Position numbers and translations under genes: made by a program. Shown here one piece after another: positions 56,028 through 64,000 of a stretch of 64,000 bases of DNA. Where the stretch lies: positions 554,633-618,632 of the forward strand of contig NZ_OZ075109.1 of assembly GCF_964186625.1 (NCBI RefSeq), in the 5' to 3' direction. The first letter of the stretch is position 1, and the number at the start of each line of letters is the position of its first letter. Source of the DNA: Asticcacaulis sp. MM231 (GTDB taxonomy: Bacteria; Pseudomonadota; Alphaproteobacteria; Caulobacterales; Caulobacteraceae). The notes under the pieces were generated by a model. The model did no database searches and had not been told where the DNA came from. It saw only the letters and a program-made list of their open reading frames with translations.

Positions 56028-57542
56028 ATGGGTACAGCTAATATTCGCAGACTGGTTATCGTGGGGGGCGGCACCGCAGGCTGGATGGCCGCAGCGGCGC
56101 TTTCCAAGGTTTTTGGCACGCAGAACTATACGATTACGCTCATTGAGTCCGACGAGATCGGGACAGTTGGCGTGGGTGAAGCCACCATCCCGACCATTCA
56201 GGAGTTCAACAAACTTCTGGAAATCGACGAAAACCAGTTCATGAAGGAAACCAACGCTTCCTTTAAGCTCGGCATCCGCTTCATCAACTGGAAGCGAGAA
56301 GGCAGTGATTATTTCCACCCGTTCGGTGTGTATGGCGTCGATATGAACGTCAACTTCACCCATTATTGGATGCGGTATCATCTGGCGGGCGGTTCGGGGG
56401 ATTTCGGCCTGTTCAATCCCCAGACGCTCGCGGCGCGCATGAATCGTTTCGGCCGCATGGCGGAGATCAATCCGAAGGCGCCAAATGTCAATTATGCCTT
56501 TCATTTCGACGCCTCACTCTACGCCAAGTTCCTGCGACGTCACAGCGAAGCGCGCGGCGTGATCCGCCACGAAGGCAAGATCACCAGCGTCAGCCAGCAT
56601 CCCGAAAGTGGCGACATCGCGTCCGTCACGCTGGAAAACGGCCAGATCATAACCGGCGATCTGTTCATTGATTGCTCCGGCTTCCGGGGGCTTCTGATCG
56701 AACAAACCCTCAAAACGGGCCATGAAGACTGGTCACAATGGCTGCCATGCAACCGCGCCGTCGCCGTGCCATGCGACAAGGTCAGCGGCATCACCCCCTA
56801 CACCACCTCGACCGCCCGCGAAGCCGGCTGGCAATGGCGCATCCCGCTCCAGCACCGCACCGGCAACGGCTACGTCTTCTGCGAATCCTATCTGTCTGAA
56901 GACAAGGCCATGGATCTGATCGTGCAGCGGCTGGATGGCAAGCCGCAGGCCGAACCGCGCGTCATCCGCTTCACGACCGGCCACCGCAAGAAGCAGTGGA
57001 ACCGCAACGTCATCGCCATGGGACTGGCGAGCGGCTTCCTTGAGCCTTTGGAATCGACCTCCATCTATCTGGTGCAGGAGGCCATCATGAAATTGCTGCG
57101 CTATTTCCCACGTGACCAGATCACCGAGTCCGCGCGTTCCAGCTTCAACCGCGACATGCTGTTCGCCTATGACGACGTGAAGGATTTCCTGATCGCCCAC
57201 TACAAGGTCACCGAGCGTGAGGAAACGCCCTTCTGGGCCTATTGCAAACACATGGATGTACCCGACAGCCTGAAAGCACGTCTGGAGAGTTTCGAACGGC
57301 ACAATCAGCCGTTGGTCAAGGCGGATGAGCTGTTCAAGGAAGCGAGTTGGTTTGCTGTCTTGGCCGGACAGGGCCTGATGCCGAAATCCTATCATCCCGT
57401 CGCCGACCTGATGCCGGTAGATGAGTTCCGCTGGCGCATCGACAAGATCAAGGAAGGCAGCGCCGGCCTTGCCAATGCCATGCCTAGCCACGAAAGCTAT
57501 ATCACAAAAGTCTGTGCATCAACGCAATTGGTAAGCGTCTAA
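56028..57542 (+). CDS. Flavin-dependent halogenase (tryptophan-halogenase family, BrvH-like)
   Basis: 504 residues. FAD-binding VIVGGGTAGWMAAAAL (10-25), GVGEATIPTIQEF (48-60), catalytic Lys80 in ASFKLGIRF (equivalent to PrnA Lys79), the halogenase-specific WxWxIP motif in GWQWRIP (267-273) and Glu342 in SGFLEPLESTSIYLV. All the key residues of flavin halogenases are present, so it should form HOCl/HOBr and a Lys haloamine. Such genes occur beside TonB receptors in Caulobacterales and Xanthomonas, where the true substrate is unknown; free tryptophan is unlikely. Its end meets the DUF6445 gene tail-to-tail with a 4-nt gap. Confidence 0.92.
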   Translation: MGTANIRRLVIVGGGTAGWMAAAALSKVFGTQNYTITLIESDEIGTVGVGEATIPTIQEFNKLLEIDENQFMKETNASFKLGIRFINWKREGSDYFHPFGVYGVDMNVNFTHYWMRYHLAGGSGDFGLFNPQTLAARMNRFGRMAEINPKAPNVNYAFHFDASLYAKFLRRHSEARGVIRHEGKITSVSQHPESGDIASVTLENGQIITGDLFIDCSGFRGLLIEQTLKTGHEDWSQWLPCNRAVAVPCDKVSGITPYTTSTAREAGWQWRIPLQHRTGNGYVFCESYLSEDKAMDLIVQRLDGKPQAEPRVIRFTTGHRKKQWNRNVIAMGLASGFLEPLESTSIYLVQEAIMKLLRYFPRDQITESARSSFNRDMLFAYDDVKDFLIAHYKVTEREETPFWAYCKHMDVPDSLKARLESFERHNQPLVKADELFKEASWFAVLAGQGLMPKSYHPVADLMPVDEFRWRIDKIKEGSAGLANAMPSHESYITKVCASTQLVSV

Positions 57543-57546
57543 GTCG

Positions 57547-58242
57547 CTATGCGTCAGGGATCACCAGGAAAAGGTTGGCGGTAAGTCTGCCTTTTCGGGG
57601 GTCAGCGCTATAGGCGAAATCGCTTGGCACCTGTGCAGTGTGAAGCAGCGCGCCCGAATAGATCAAGACACGATTGAAGATGCCTTCAAAGTAACCGGTT
57701 TGCTCAAAGGCCTGGCTTGAACCGCTCATATAGGCCTGTTCAGGATCACCATAGGCGGCCCAGTCCTGACGTAGCCCTTCATGGAATTCATCTTTGCGGT
57801 CCGGTGTTATCTTTTCAAAGCCAGTGCGTTTATGGCGATAAAACCCTGTGCCGCCCTGAGTTCGCGGACTCAGAAAATGCAGAAGGGCGTATTTGGTTTT
57901 TTTAATCTCGTCATAGTGTGGAATGCGCGTTAGCGGATTGGCCTCAAACGATCGCTTGGTCATTAGCGAAAGAGAGGCGTGATCAACTAAGAAACGCTTT
58001 GTGCCAAAAACATCGTGCATGACCGGACCACACAATTTGCAAAGGAAGTTAACGTAATCCCTCTCCGCTTCAGCATTTGGATTTAAGGAGCGACGTATGC
58101 CGGGGTAGCTATTTTTTGCACTTTCACTAAATGGCAGGCCATTTGAAGCCATCGTGATCAGACCTTCAGCAGCGGGCACCGCCTGATCAATAACGATCAC
58201 CTTGTTGCGCTCATCGCCAAGTTCCCGAATGCTGATTTTCAT
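57547..58242 (-). CDS. DUF6445 protein, 2OG-Fe(II) oxygenase-like
   Basis: 231 residues, cytoplasmic. Contains RIPHYDEIKKTKYALLHFLS with an H-x-D pair, GGTGFYRHKRTGFE, a later His in LLHTAQVP and Arg in KGRLTANLFLVIP, the spacing of a 2-oxoglutarate/Fe(II) double-stranded beta-helix. DUF6445 proteins recur near halogenases and TonB receptors in Caulobacterales; their function is unknown. Encoded on the same strand as TonB receptor 2 and beyond its terminator, so read-through or a private promoter must drive it. Confidence 0.75.
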   Translation of the reverse strand: MKISIRELGDERNKVIVIDQAVPAAEGLITMASNGLPFSESAKNSYPGIRRSLNPNAEAERDYVNFLCKLCGPVMHDVFGTKRFLVDHASLSLMTKRSFEANPLTRIPHYDEIKKTKYALLHFLSPRTQGGTGFYRHKRTGFEKITPDRKDEFHEGLRQDWAAYGDPEQAYMSGSSQAFEQTGYFEGIFNRVLIYSGALLHTAQVPSDFAYSADPRKGRLTANLFLVIPDA

Positions 58243-58319
58243 GCTGCGAACCTAGGTTAGTCATGGATAAAAGCAAGATTTAGAAAGCGAATCTGACAAA
58301 TTCGCCACCTAAAAAGAAC

Positions 58320-58341
58320 AACCCGCCGTTTCCGGCGGGTT
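58320..58341 (-). terminator. Terminator of TonB receptor 2
   Basis: AACCCGCC (58320-58327) and GGCGGGTT (58334-58341) with a 6-nt loop. Read on the minus strand the stem runs into GTTCTTTTTAGG. It lies about 27 nt past the receptor stop. Confidence 0.8.
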
Positions 58342-58367
58342 GCGATCGATAGACTTAAATCAAGCGC

Positions 58368-61190
58368 TTAGTAACGGAAACGGGCGCTCATCTGGATCGT
58401 ACGAGCCTGGACGCGAATACCCATAGGCAAGAGGCGTTGCTCTCCCCACCAACGCTTGGTGTTATCGTGAAGCAGGTTCGTCGCTTCAAGGCTGAGTGTG
58501 AGTTGCTTGATCGGCGTGTAGCTAATCGATGCATCAAGACGCGACGTCGGTTCAACATACAATGAATAAGCACTATATTCATTATCGATGCTATCACGAT
58601 AACGGGCACGGTAATTATATGCCACACGAGCACTCAATTGGGGAGTATCATAATAGAGAGCAAGGTTATAAGTATAGGGCGAATTACCGGTCGCGTTAAA
58701 ATCACCACCTGCGACACAATCAGGATAGTCATAACAATACTTGATCTTTGCGACCTGGTTATAGGTGTAGTTGAACTGTCCTCCAAAATTTGCCCACTTA
58801 CCTGGAAGGAAGTCAAAGAATCCTTGTGCTGTGAATTCATAACCCTGGAACGTGCCGGGGCCTGCATTCATAGGGTGATCCCAGGTGTAAAGTCCTTCAT
58901 AGCCTGGAACCGGGGCATCTACGTCGTGTACCCAGATGATAAAGCCATCCGGCTTTTTGAGATAAGCGGCAAATGAAACCACCCCGCCGCGACCGAAATA
59001 GTACTCCAACGACGCATCATAGCTGGTTTCGTGATTTGGCTTGAGGTCGGGATTCCCTCCCCATCCACAACGACATCCGTTCTCGCTGGTATCAATAGAA
59101 GCCCACGAGGTTGCAAGATCAAAACCTGGGCGCTCAACATTCTGCGTATAAGCCAGACGCATTTGCAGTTTAGGCATAAAATGGATAACCGCGTTTACGC
59201 TTGGCAGGATATCAGAGTCCGAACCGTCAACTGTACGTGAGCATCCAAGAGCCCCCACTGCAGTACCTTCAGGGCAATAGAGGCCGCCATCTAGCACGAC
59301 ACCAGTTTCCATTGATGCCAGGCGAGGAAAGCCTTTACTGACGCTAGTATTGTGACGTCCCGCTTGACGTACGCCAACAACACCGTCAACCGGGAAATTG
59401 AATGCGTTGAAGCCATAAGTAAATTGGGCATATATAGCAGACGTTTTCTCCGTACCCACAAAAGAGCCGAAGCCATTTTCTGTATCAACGATCAGATCAT
59501 CCCAACCGCCCGAACCACCTGAATAAGAAGGGGAGTTGGCTGCCAGCGCGAGAATATCGTCGTAGTTGTTCAAGATGCCATCGAGATTGAGACGGTACCA
59601 CGTCGGAGAGTCAAGACCTGGGACCTTAATAGTAACAGCATCCAGAGAGTCGCCAGATGGGAAATCAGACAGCGCAATAGTTTTGGCACCATTCCAGCCA
59701 GCATAGCGGTAACCATAAGCGCGAGAAATATCACGAGATGTGTGGCGAACACCGAACTGGAAATCCCGGAAGAACTTATCATCACTGAAATGATAGGTCA
59801 TATCCAGTTGATAGCTCATCTGCTTACTGTTTTCGAAGCGTTTACCGTTTTCGAATTCACGCAGAATATAATTGTCAGGATTACTAAGATCTAGTCCATT
59901 GTACTGAACGTAAGGCGCGCCGCCTTCCGTCTTGTCTGAATCCATATCGATCGAATAGCCTGTCAGGTTAGTAAAACGTAGTGTCTCACGGTACCATTGA
60001 GCGTTATAGCCGTTTTCATCGCTTGTAATTGCAGCATTGACGTTCCAACGATCCTTATGCCAATGCACTTCAAAATTCAGGTGTGTGTTTTCTGTCTTGC
60101 TGACATCGTCGTTAGCATAAGGCCCAATCTGCAAATTTGCGCCCGTGAAAGTCGCAGATTTCATGGCCAAACCGTTAGGCATCATGACGACATTCGACAA
60201 GACTGCGCCGGTGTCACGGCCACGGGCTTCCAAAACGTCAAGCTGGCGATGCTCTTCTGCATTAAAGATCGTCCCCTCAACGAGGAAATCGAGATGCTCA
60301 TTCACGCGCCATTGAAAACCAGCATTGATCGAAGGGCGCTCGACATAGCCACGTTCGACGCCATAACGGGTCTTGTACGTGAAGAAGGGCCCGAGGCCGC
60401 CATTCATGCTCTTCAGGTCAGCGGGCAGGCTATTCAGCTCAGTGCTGTTGGCAAAAAACGGGCGTGGCGTTTCGCTTTCAGCATATTGTTCGTTGTAGTT
60501 ATTCTTCTGATAAGACAAGTTCAGAAGGAAGCCCATTTCGCCCATGGCCGTATCCCAACGGTTGGCAACTAAGGCGCTAAAATAAGGGCTGTTTGTATCG
60601 CCCACATCACTCATAACCGTGCGAGCACTACCCGCAACCGTCCATCCCTTAGGTAGATCAAGCGGACGACGTAGATCAACGTTGACAGTACCCGCAATAC
60701 CACCTTCAACTTGATCAGCGGTTCTAGTCTTGTAAACTTGGACTGACTTCAGAAGTTCGGCCGGAATATCGTTCAGGCCCGCCGAACGGCCAATTCCGGA
60801 ATTAGCTTCCTGACCGTTAATCGTTGTTGAAATATCGGTCTGTCCGCGAATAGCAACACTACCGCCTTCACCACGCTCACGTGTGATTTGTACACCCGTA
60901 ACACGCGAAATGGCTTCGGTAACGTTATTGTCAGGCAACTTGCCTACGTCTTCGGCATCGATCGAATCGACGATTTGGGCCGACTTACGCTTGCGGTCGA
61001 CAGCCGACTTCAGGCTCTTCCGCAACCCCTTAACGATAACAACCGTATCGGCATCTTCAACGGGTGCTGCGGTTGTGCTGGTTGCTGTCGCCGGTGCTGC
61101 ATCCTGAGCCAAGGCAGGTGAGCAGATCATGGCGACTGCCATGCCGGTTGCGGCTAGCAGCCATGTTTTACGCGTAGTGGTGGTCAACAT
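58368..61190 (-). CDS. TonB-dependent receptor (Xanthomonas/Caulobacter carbohydrate type)
   Basis: 940 residues. Signal to about PALAQDAA; after an Ala/Thr linker the plug begins VVIVKGLRKSLKSAVDRKRK, with IVDSIDAEDVGKLPDNNVTE and VTGVQITRERGEGGSVAIRG, the signature of the TonB-Xanth-Caul subfamily used for oligosaccharides. The barrel has NVERPGFDLATSWASIDTSE and GNPDLKPNHETSYDASLEYY, and ends QMSARFRY with a terminal aromatic. Its codon use is visibly more AT-rich than neighbouring genes. Divergent from the GH127/GH146 gene with a shared control region, so it is the likely importer of arabinose-containing oligosaccharides. Confidence 0.94.
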   Translation of the reverse strand: MLTTTTRKTWLLAATGMAVAMICSPALAQDAAPATATSTTAAPVEDADTVVIVKGLRKSLKSAVDRKRKSAQIVDSIDAEDVGKLPDNNVTEAISRVTGVQITRERGEGGSVAIRGQTDISTTINGQEANSGIGRSAGLNDIPAELLKSVQVYKTRTADQVEGGIAGTVNVDLRRPLDLPKGWTVAGSARTVMSDVGDTNSPYFSALVANRWDTAMGEMGFLLNLSYQKNNYNEQYAESETPRPFFANSTELNSLPADLKSMNGGLGPFFTYKTRYGVERGYVERPSINAGFQWRVNEHLDFLVEGTIFNAEEHRQLDVLEARGRDTGAVLSNVVMMPNGLAMKSATFTGANLQIGPYANDDVSKTENTHLNFEVHWHKDRWNVNAAITSDENGYNAQWYRETLRFTNLTGYSIDMDSDKTEGGAPYVQYNGLDLSNPDNYILREFENGKRFENSKQMSYQLDMTYHFSDDKFFRDFQFGVRHTSRDISRAYGYRYAGWNGAKTIALSDFPSGDSLDAVTIKVPGLDSPTWYRLNLDGILNNYDDILALAANSPSYSGGSGGWDDLIVDTENGFGSFVGTEKTSAIYAQFTYGFNAFNFPVDGVVGVRQAGRHNTSVSKGFPRLASMETGVVLDGGLYCPEGTAVGALGCSRTVDGSDSDILPSVNAVIHFMPKLQMRLAYTQNVERPGFDLATSWASIDTSENGCRCGWGGNPDLKPNHETSYDASLEYYFGRGGVVSFAAYLKKPDGFIIWVHDVDAPVPGYEGLYTWDHPMNAGPGTFQGYEFTAQGFFDFLPGKWANFGGQFNYTYNQVAKIKYCYDYPDCVAGGDFNATGNSPYTYNLALYYDTPQLSARVAYNYRARYRDSIDNEYSAYSLYVEPTSRLDASISYTPIKQLTLSLEATNLLHDNTKRWWGEQRLLPMGIRVQARTIQMSARFRY

Positions 61191-61249
61191 ATGTATTCCC
61201 CAGTTTCAAAAAACTTCACCGTTGCAACAGGACATGAAAATTGGGGATC

Positions 61250-61287
61250 GTCAAAATATTTTATACGATATACGACACTCTTTTGAC
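61250..61287. promoter_or_regulatory. Shared promoter element upstream of TonB receptor 2
   Basis: GTCAAAA (61250-61256) and TTTTGAC (61281-61287) are perfect 7-bp inverted arms around TATTT and the repeat TATACGATATAC. The left end provides TTGACG as a -35 hexamer on the minus strand, 60 nt before the receptor ATG. Confidence 0.7.
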
Positions 61288-61560
61288 GTTTTTAATAACA
61301 TGACAAATTAATGTTGCCAATCTGCCACAACATTTTCACACCGCAAAATATTGCCGCAACGCACAATCCCAGCGGGCGAAATAATCCCTATGCATTTGAA
61401 TTTGATGATAATTTTTTGCACCAAACCCCAGTTCGCACTCTATAACCACTTTCAGACAACTTCCATTTTATAAGGCAGGCGCCCGCCCTCTCTCAACGTG
61501 AATCAGGCAAAAGGTGGCAAAAATCGCCTCAATTTATGCATCACACCTTGCTATTTGGCG

Positions 61561-61572
61561 TATATTGTATAC
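61561..61572. promoter_or_regulatory. TATAC repeat in the leader of the GH127/GH146 gene
   Basis: TATAT-TG-TATAC, continuing into CAAATT so that the centre reads TTGTATACCAA, close to the GTATAC-centred palindromes bound by FadR-subfamily GntR regulators. It lies 27 nt upstream of the start codon, a position suited to repression. Confidence 0.55.
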
Positions 61573-61599
61573 CAAATTGTCAGACAACAGGAGCGTAAC

Positions 61600-63973
61600 A
61601 TGGCCATTTTGACCGCCAATCGGCGACAGCTTTTAACCGCAACGGCAGCTTTGACAGGTTTTAGCCTCATTTCAACGCGGTCATCTCTGGCCTCAGATCT
61701 TACCCAAAAAGCGACCGCCCTCCCCCTGTCCGATGTCCGTTTGCTGCCGTCCGATTTCAAGACTGCGCTCGACGTCAATCACGCCTATCTGGTGACTCTG
61801 GAGCCCGACCGCTTCCTGCATAACTTCCGCAAAGGCGCTGGTTTAAAGCCCAAGGGCGAATCCTACGGCGGCTGGGAAAAGGACACCATCGCCGGCCACA
61901 GCCTCGGCCACTATATGTCGGCCATCTCGCTGATGTACGCCCAGACCGGCGATCCGGTGCTCAAAGCACGCGCGTCTTATGTGATCGACGAATTAGCTCT
62001 GATCCAAGGCGCTCAGGGCGATGGCTATGCCGCCGGCTTCCTGCGCCGTCGCAAGGACGGCACGGTTGTCGATGGCAAGGAAATCTTCCCTGAAATCATG
62101 GCCGGCGATATCCGCTCGGCCGGTTTCGATCTCAACGGCTGCTGGGTGCCGCTCTACAACTGGCACAAACTCTATTGCGGTCTCTTCGACGCCCAGACCT
62201 TCTGTGGCCTCGACAAAGCCATCCCCGTCGCTGTGGCGCTCAGCGTCTATATCGACAAGGTTTTCGCCGCTCTGTCAGACACCCAGGTGCAGGAGGTGCT
62301 CAACTGCGAGCACGGCGGCCTCAACGATTCCTTCGCTGAGCTTTATGCCCGCACCAAGGATCCGCGCTGGCTGGCGCTTGCCGAGCGCCTGTACCATCAC
62401 AAGGTGCTCGATCCGATGGTGGCGCGTGAGGACAAACTCGCCAATATTCACTCCAACACCAACATCCCGAAGGTGCTGGGCCTGGCGCGGCTCTATGAAG
62501 TGACCGGCAAGCCGGACTACCGCACGGCGACCGAGTTCTTTTATGAACGCGTCACGAAGCACCATAGCTTTGTCATCGGCGGCAACGGCGACCGCGAGTA
62601 TTTCTTCGAGCCCGACGCCATCTCGAAGCACATCACCGAAGCGACGTGTGAACACTGCGCCACCTACAATATGATGAAAATGTCGCGCCAGCTCTATAGC
62701 TGGACACCGGATGCGAGCTACTTCGACTATTTCGAGCGCGCGCATCTCAATCACGTTCTGTCGCAGCAAAACCCGAAGACGGGCATGTTCAGCTACATGA
62801 CGCCGCTCTTCACCGGCGCCGCACGCGGCTTCTCCGATCCGGTTGATAACTGGACCTGCTGCCACGGCACCGGCATGGAAAGCCACGCCAAGCACGCCGA
62901 GTTCGATCTACTGGCAGGGTAATGACACCCTGATGGTCAATCTCTATATCCCTTCGACCGCCAAGTGGGCTGAAAAGGGCGCCAGCTTGCGCCTCGATAC
63001 CGCCTATCCCTATGACGGTGAAGTGAAACTGAGCCTGACTTCAATACGTCGCCCAACCCGTTTCAAGCTGGCCCTGCGCGTGCCTGGCTGGGCGAGAAGC
63101 GTGTCACTTAAGCTCAATGGCAAGCCAACAGAAGCTACGCGCGACCGTGGTTATCTGATCGTCGATCGCGTCTGGCAGGCCGGTGACGAACTCGCCCTCT
63201 CCCTGCCGCTCGATCTGAGCATCGAACCGACCAACGACAATCCTGGCGTCGTCGCCATCCTGCGCGGCCCGCTGGTGCTGGCCGCCGATCTCGGATCGGT
63301 CGATGAGGATTACAAGGCCACCGATCCAGCGCTGGTCGGCAATGATTTGCTGGCCGGCTTCGCACCGGTCACTGTCGAAAAAGCGCAGTTCAAGACCGTT
63401 GGCATTGGCCGCCCCGGCGAACTGACATTCGTCCCTTTCTACAGCCAGTATGAACGCCGCAGCGCCGTCTATTTCAAGGCGTTCAACGAGGCCGACTGGA
63501 AGGTCGAGGAAGCCGCCTTCCTGGCCGAACAGGCTCGACAGCGCGATCTGGCCGCCCGCTCGGTAGATGTCATGCACCTTGGCGAAATGCAGGCCGAACG
63601 CGATCACAATCTCGAATCGGACATCTCATGGCCCGGCACCTATCGCGGCCGCAACGGTCGTGACGCCCGTTCCGGCGGCTTCATGTCGTTCAAAATGAAC
63701 GTCAAGCCGGGTCCGTTAGTGATGCAGGCGAGCTATTGGGGTGATGACCGTTGCGAATTCGATATCCTAATCGACGGTGAAACCCTGACAACCGTATCGC
63801 ACAAGACGCCGGTAAAGCCCGGTGAATTCTTCGATGAGGAATATCCGGTGCCGGAAGCGCTGACACGGGGCAAAACCTCGGTCACCGTCAAGTTCGTGCC
63901 GAAGGAAGGCCGCTCGACCGGCATGATCTTTGGCGTGCGCCTCTTCACGGCCGCCCCTTCGACCGCCGCATAA
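61600..63973 (+). CDS. GH127/GH146 beta-L-arabinofuranosidase, interrupted by a frameshift
   Basis: Start at ATG 61600 (RBS AGGAG, 6-nt spacing). ANRRQLLTATAALTG is a twin-arginine signal. The (alpha/alpha)6 catalytic domain has KGESYGGWEKDTIAGHSLGH early, then ITEATCEHCATYNMMKMSRQ with the Glu and metal cysteines, and NWTCCHGTGMESHAKHAE with the Cys pair that includes the nucleophile. The frame is lost at 62899-62904; removing one T from GAGTTC gives AESIYWQGNDTLM and joins the second part, which has the beta domains and a C-terminal DUF6805-like sandwich, about 790 residues in all. The TYNM/TGTGME style favours GH146. Releases beta-L-arabinofuranose from plant glycans. Confidence 0.88.
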
Positions 63974-64000
63974 TTAAAAATACAAACAGAGAGCCAGTCC

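Larger units (their letters stand above)
61191..61599. promoter_or_regulatory. Divergent control region, TonB receptor 2 and GH127/GH146 gene
   Basis: 409 bp with two copies of the repeat: TATACGATATAC (61262-61273) within a larger dyad near the receptor, and TATATTGTATAC (61561-61572) 27 nt before the glycosidase start. The middle is AT-rich with no supported ORF. Confidence 0.65.

Overview
The window looks like the chromosome of a Caulobacteraceae-type alphaproteobacterium, probably Asticcacaulis or a close relative. This rests on large TonB-dependent receptors of the Xanthomonas/Caulobacter kind, twin-arginine exported glycosidases, a cbb3 oxidase operon with FNR boxes, and dense glycan-utilisation loci. 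The genus is an inference. I saw no tRNA, rRNA, CRISPR array, insertion sequence or prophage.

Layout. (1) 1-21.5 kb: a first glycan locus. It holds the end of a TonB receptor, a PI-PLC-like secreted enzyme, a (6-4) photolyase with its DUF2256 partner, a beta-helix/PDZ lipoprotein (frameshifted) and a GH2 beta-galactosidase. Next come an IclR and a GntR regulator, then a minus-strand operon GH51 - CE20-type esterase - GH95 - GH43 and a divergent alpha/beta hydrolase. This set resembles the side-chain-trimming half of a xyloglucan or arabinose/galactose/fucose-rich hemicellulose locus. (2) 21.5-37.7 kb: a low-oxygen block. It contains a pseudo-hemerythrin plus single-domain response regulator, a cysteine-free Crp/Fnr protein, a MoaB-like protein, the complete cbb3 oxidase operon (safE-like, ccoN, O, Q, P, G, H, S, I, DUF1275), an EAL protein and a chemoreceptor. 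Four FNR-type boxes tie it together. (3) 37.8-48.4 kb: an amino-acid permease, a DUF5695-like putative glycosidase, a GH97 and a GH27 (both probable alpha-galactosidases) and a frameshifted S9 peptidase. (4) 48.5-64 kb: a DUF4143 ATPase, a second S9 peptidase behind a TonB receptor, a PA-IL-lectin-like secreted protein divergent from a flavin-dependent halogenase, a DUF6445 protein, a second full TonB receptor and a frameshifted GH127/GH146 beta-L-arabinofuranosidase.

Two cross-cutting signals stand out. First, all four frameshifted genes break at a GAGTC-derived sequence (GAGTTC or GAGTTT). GANTC is the CcrM methylation site of this order, so the breaks look like systematic sequencing errors at methylated sites rather than pseudogenes. 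Second, a 12-bp direct repeat, TATA(C/T)NNTATAC, recurs in the promoters of the 46-64 kb locus. At three genes it sits inside a longer conserved element that abuts a TTGAC -35 hexamer 54-60 nt from the start codon. This points to one shared regulator for receptors, lectin, halogenase and glycosidases.
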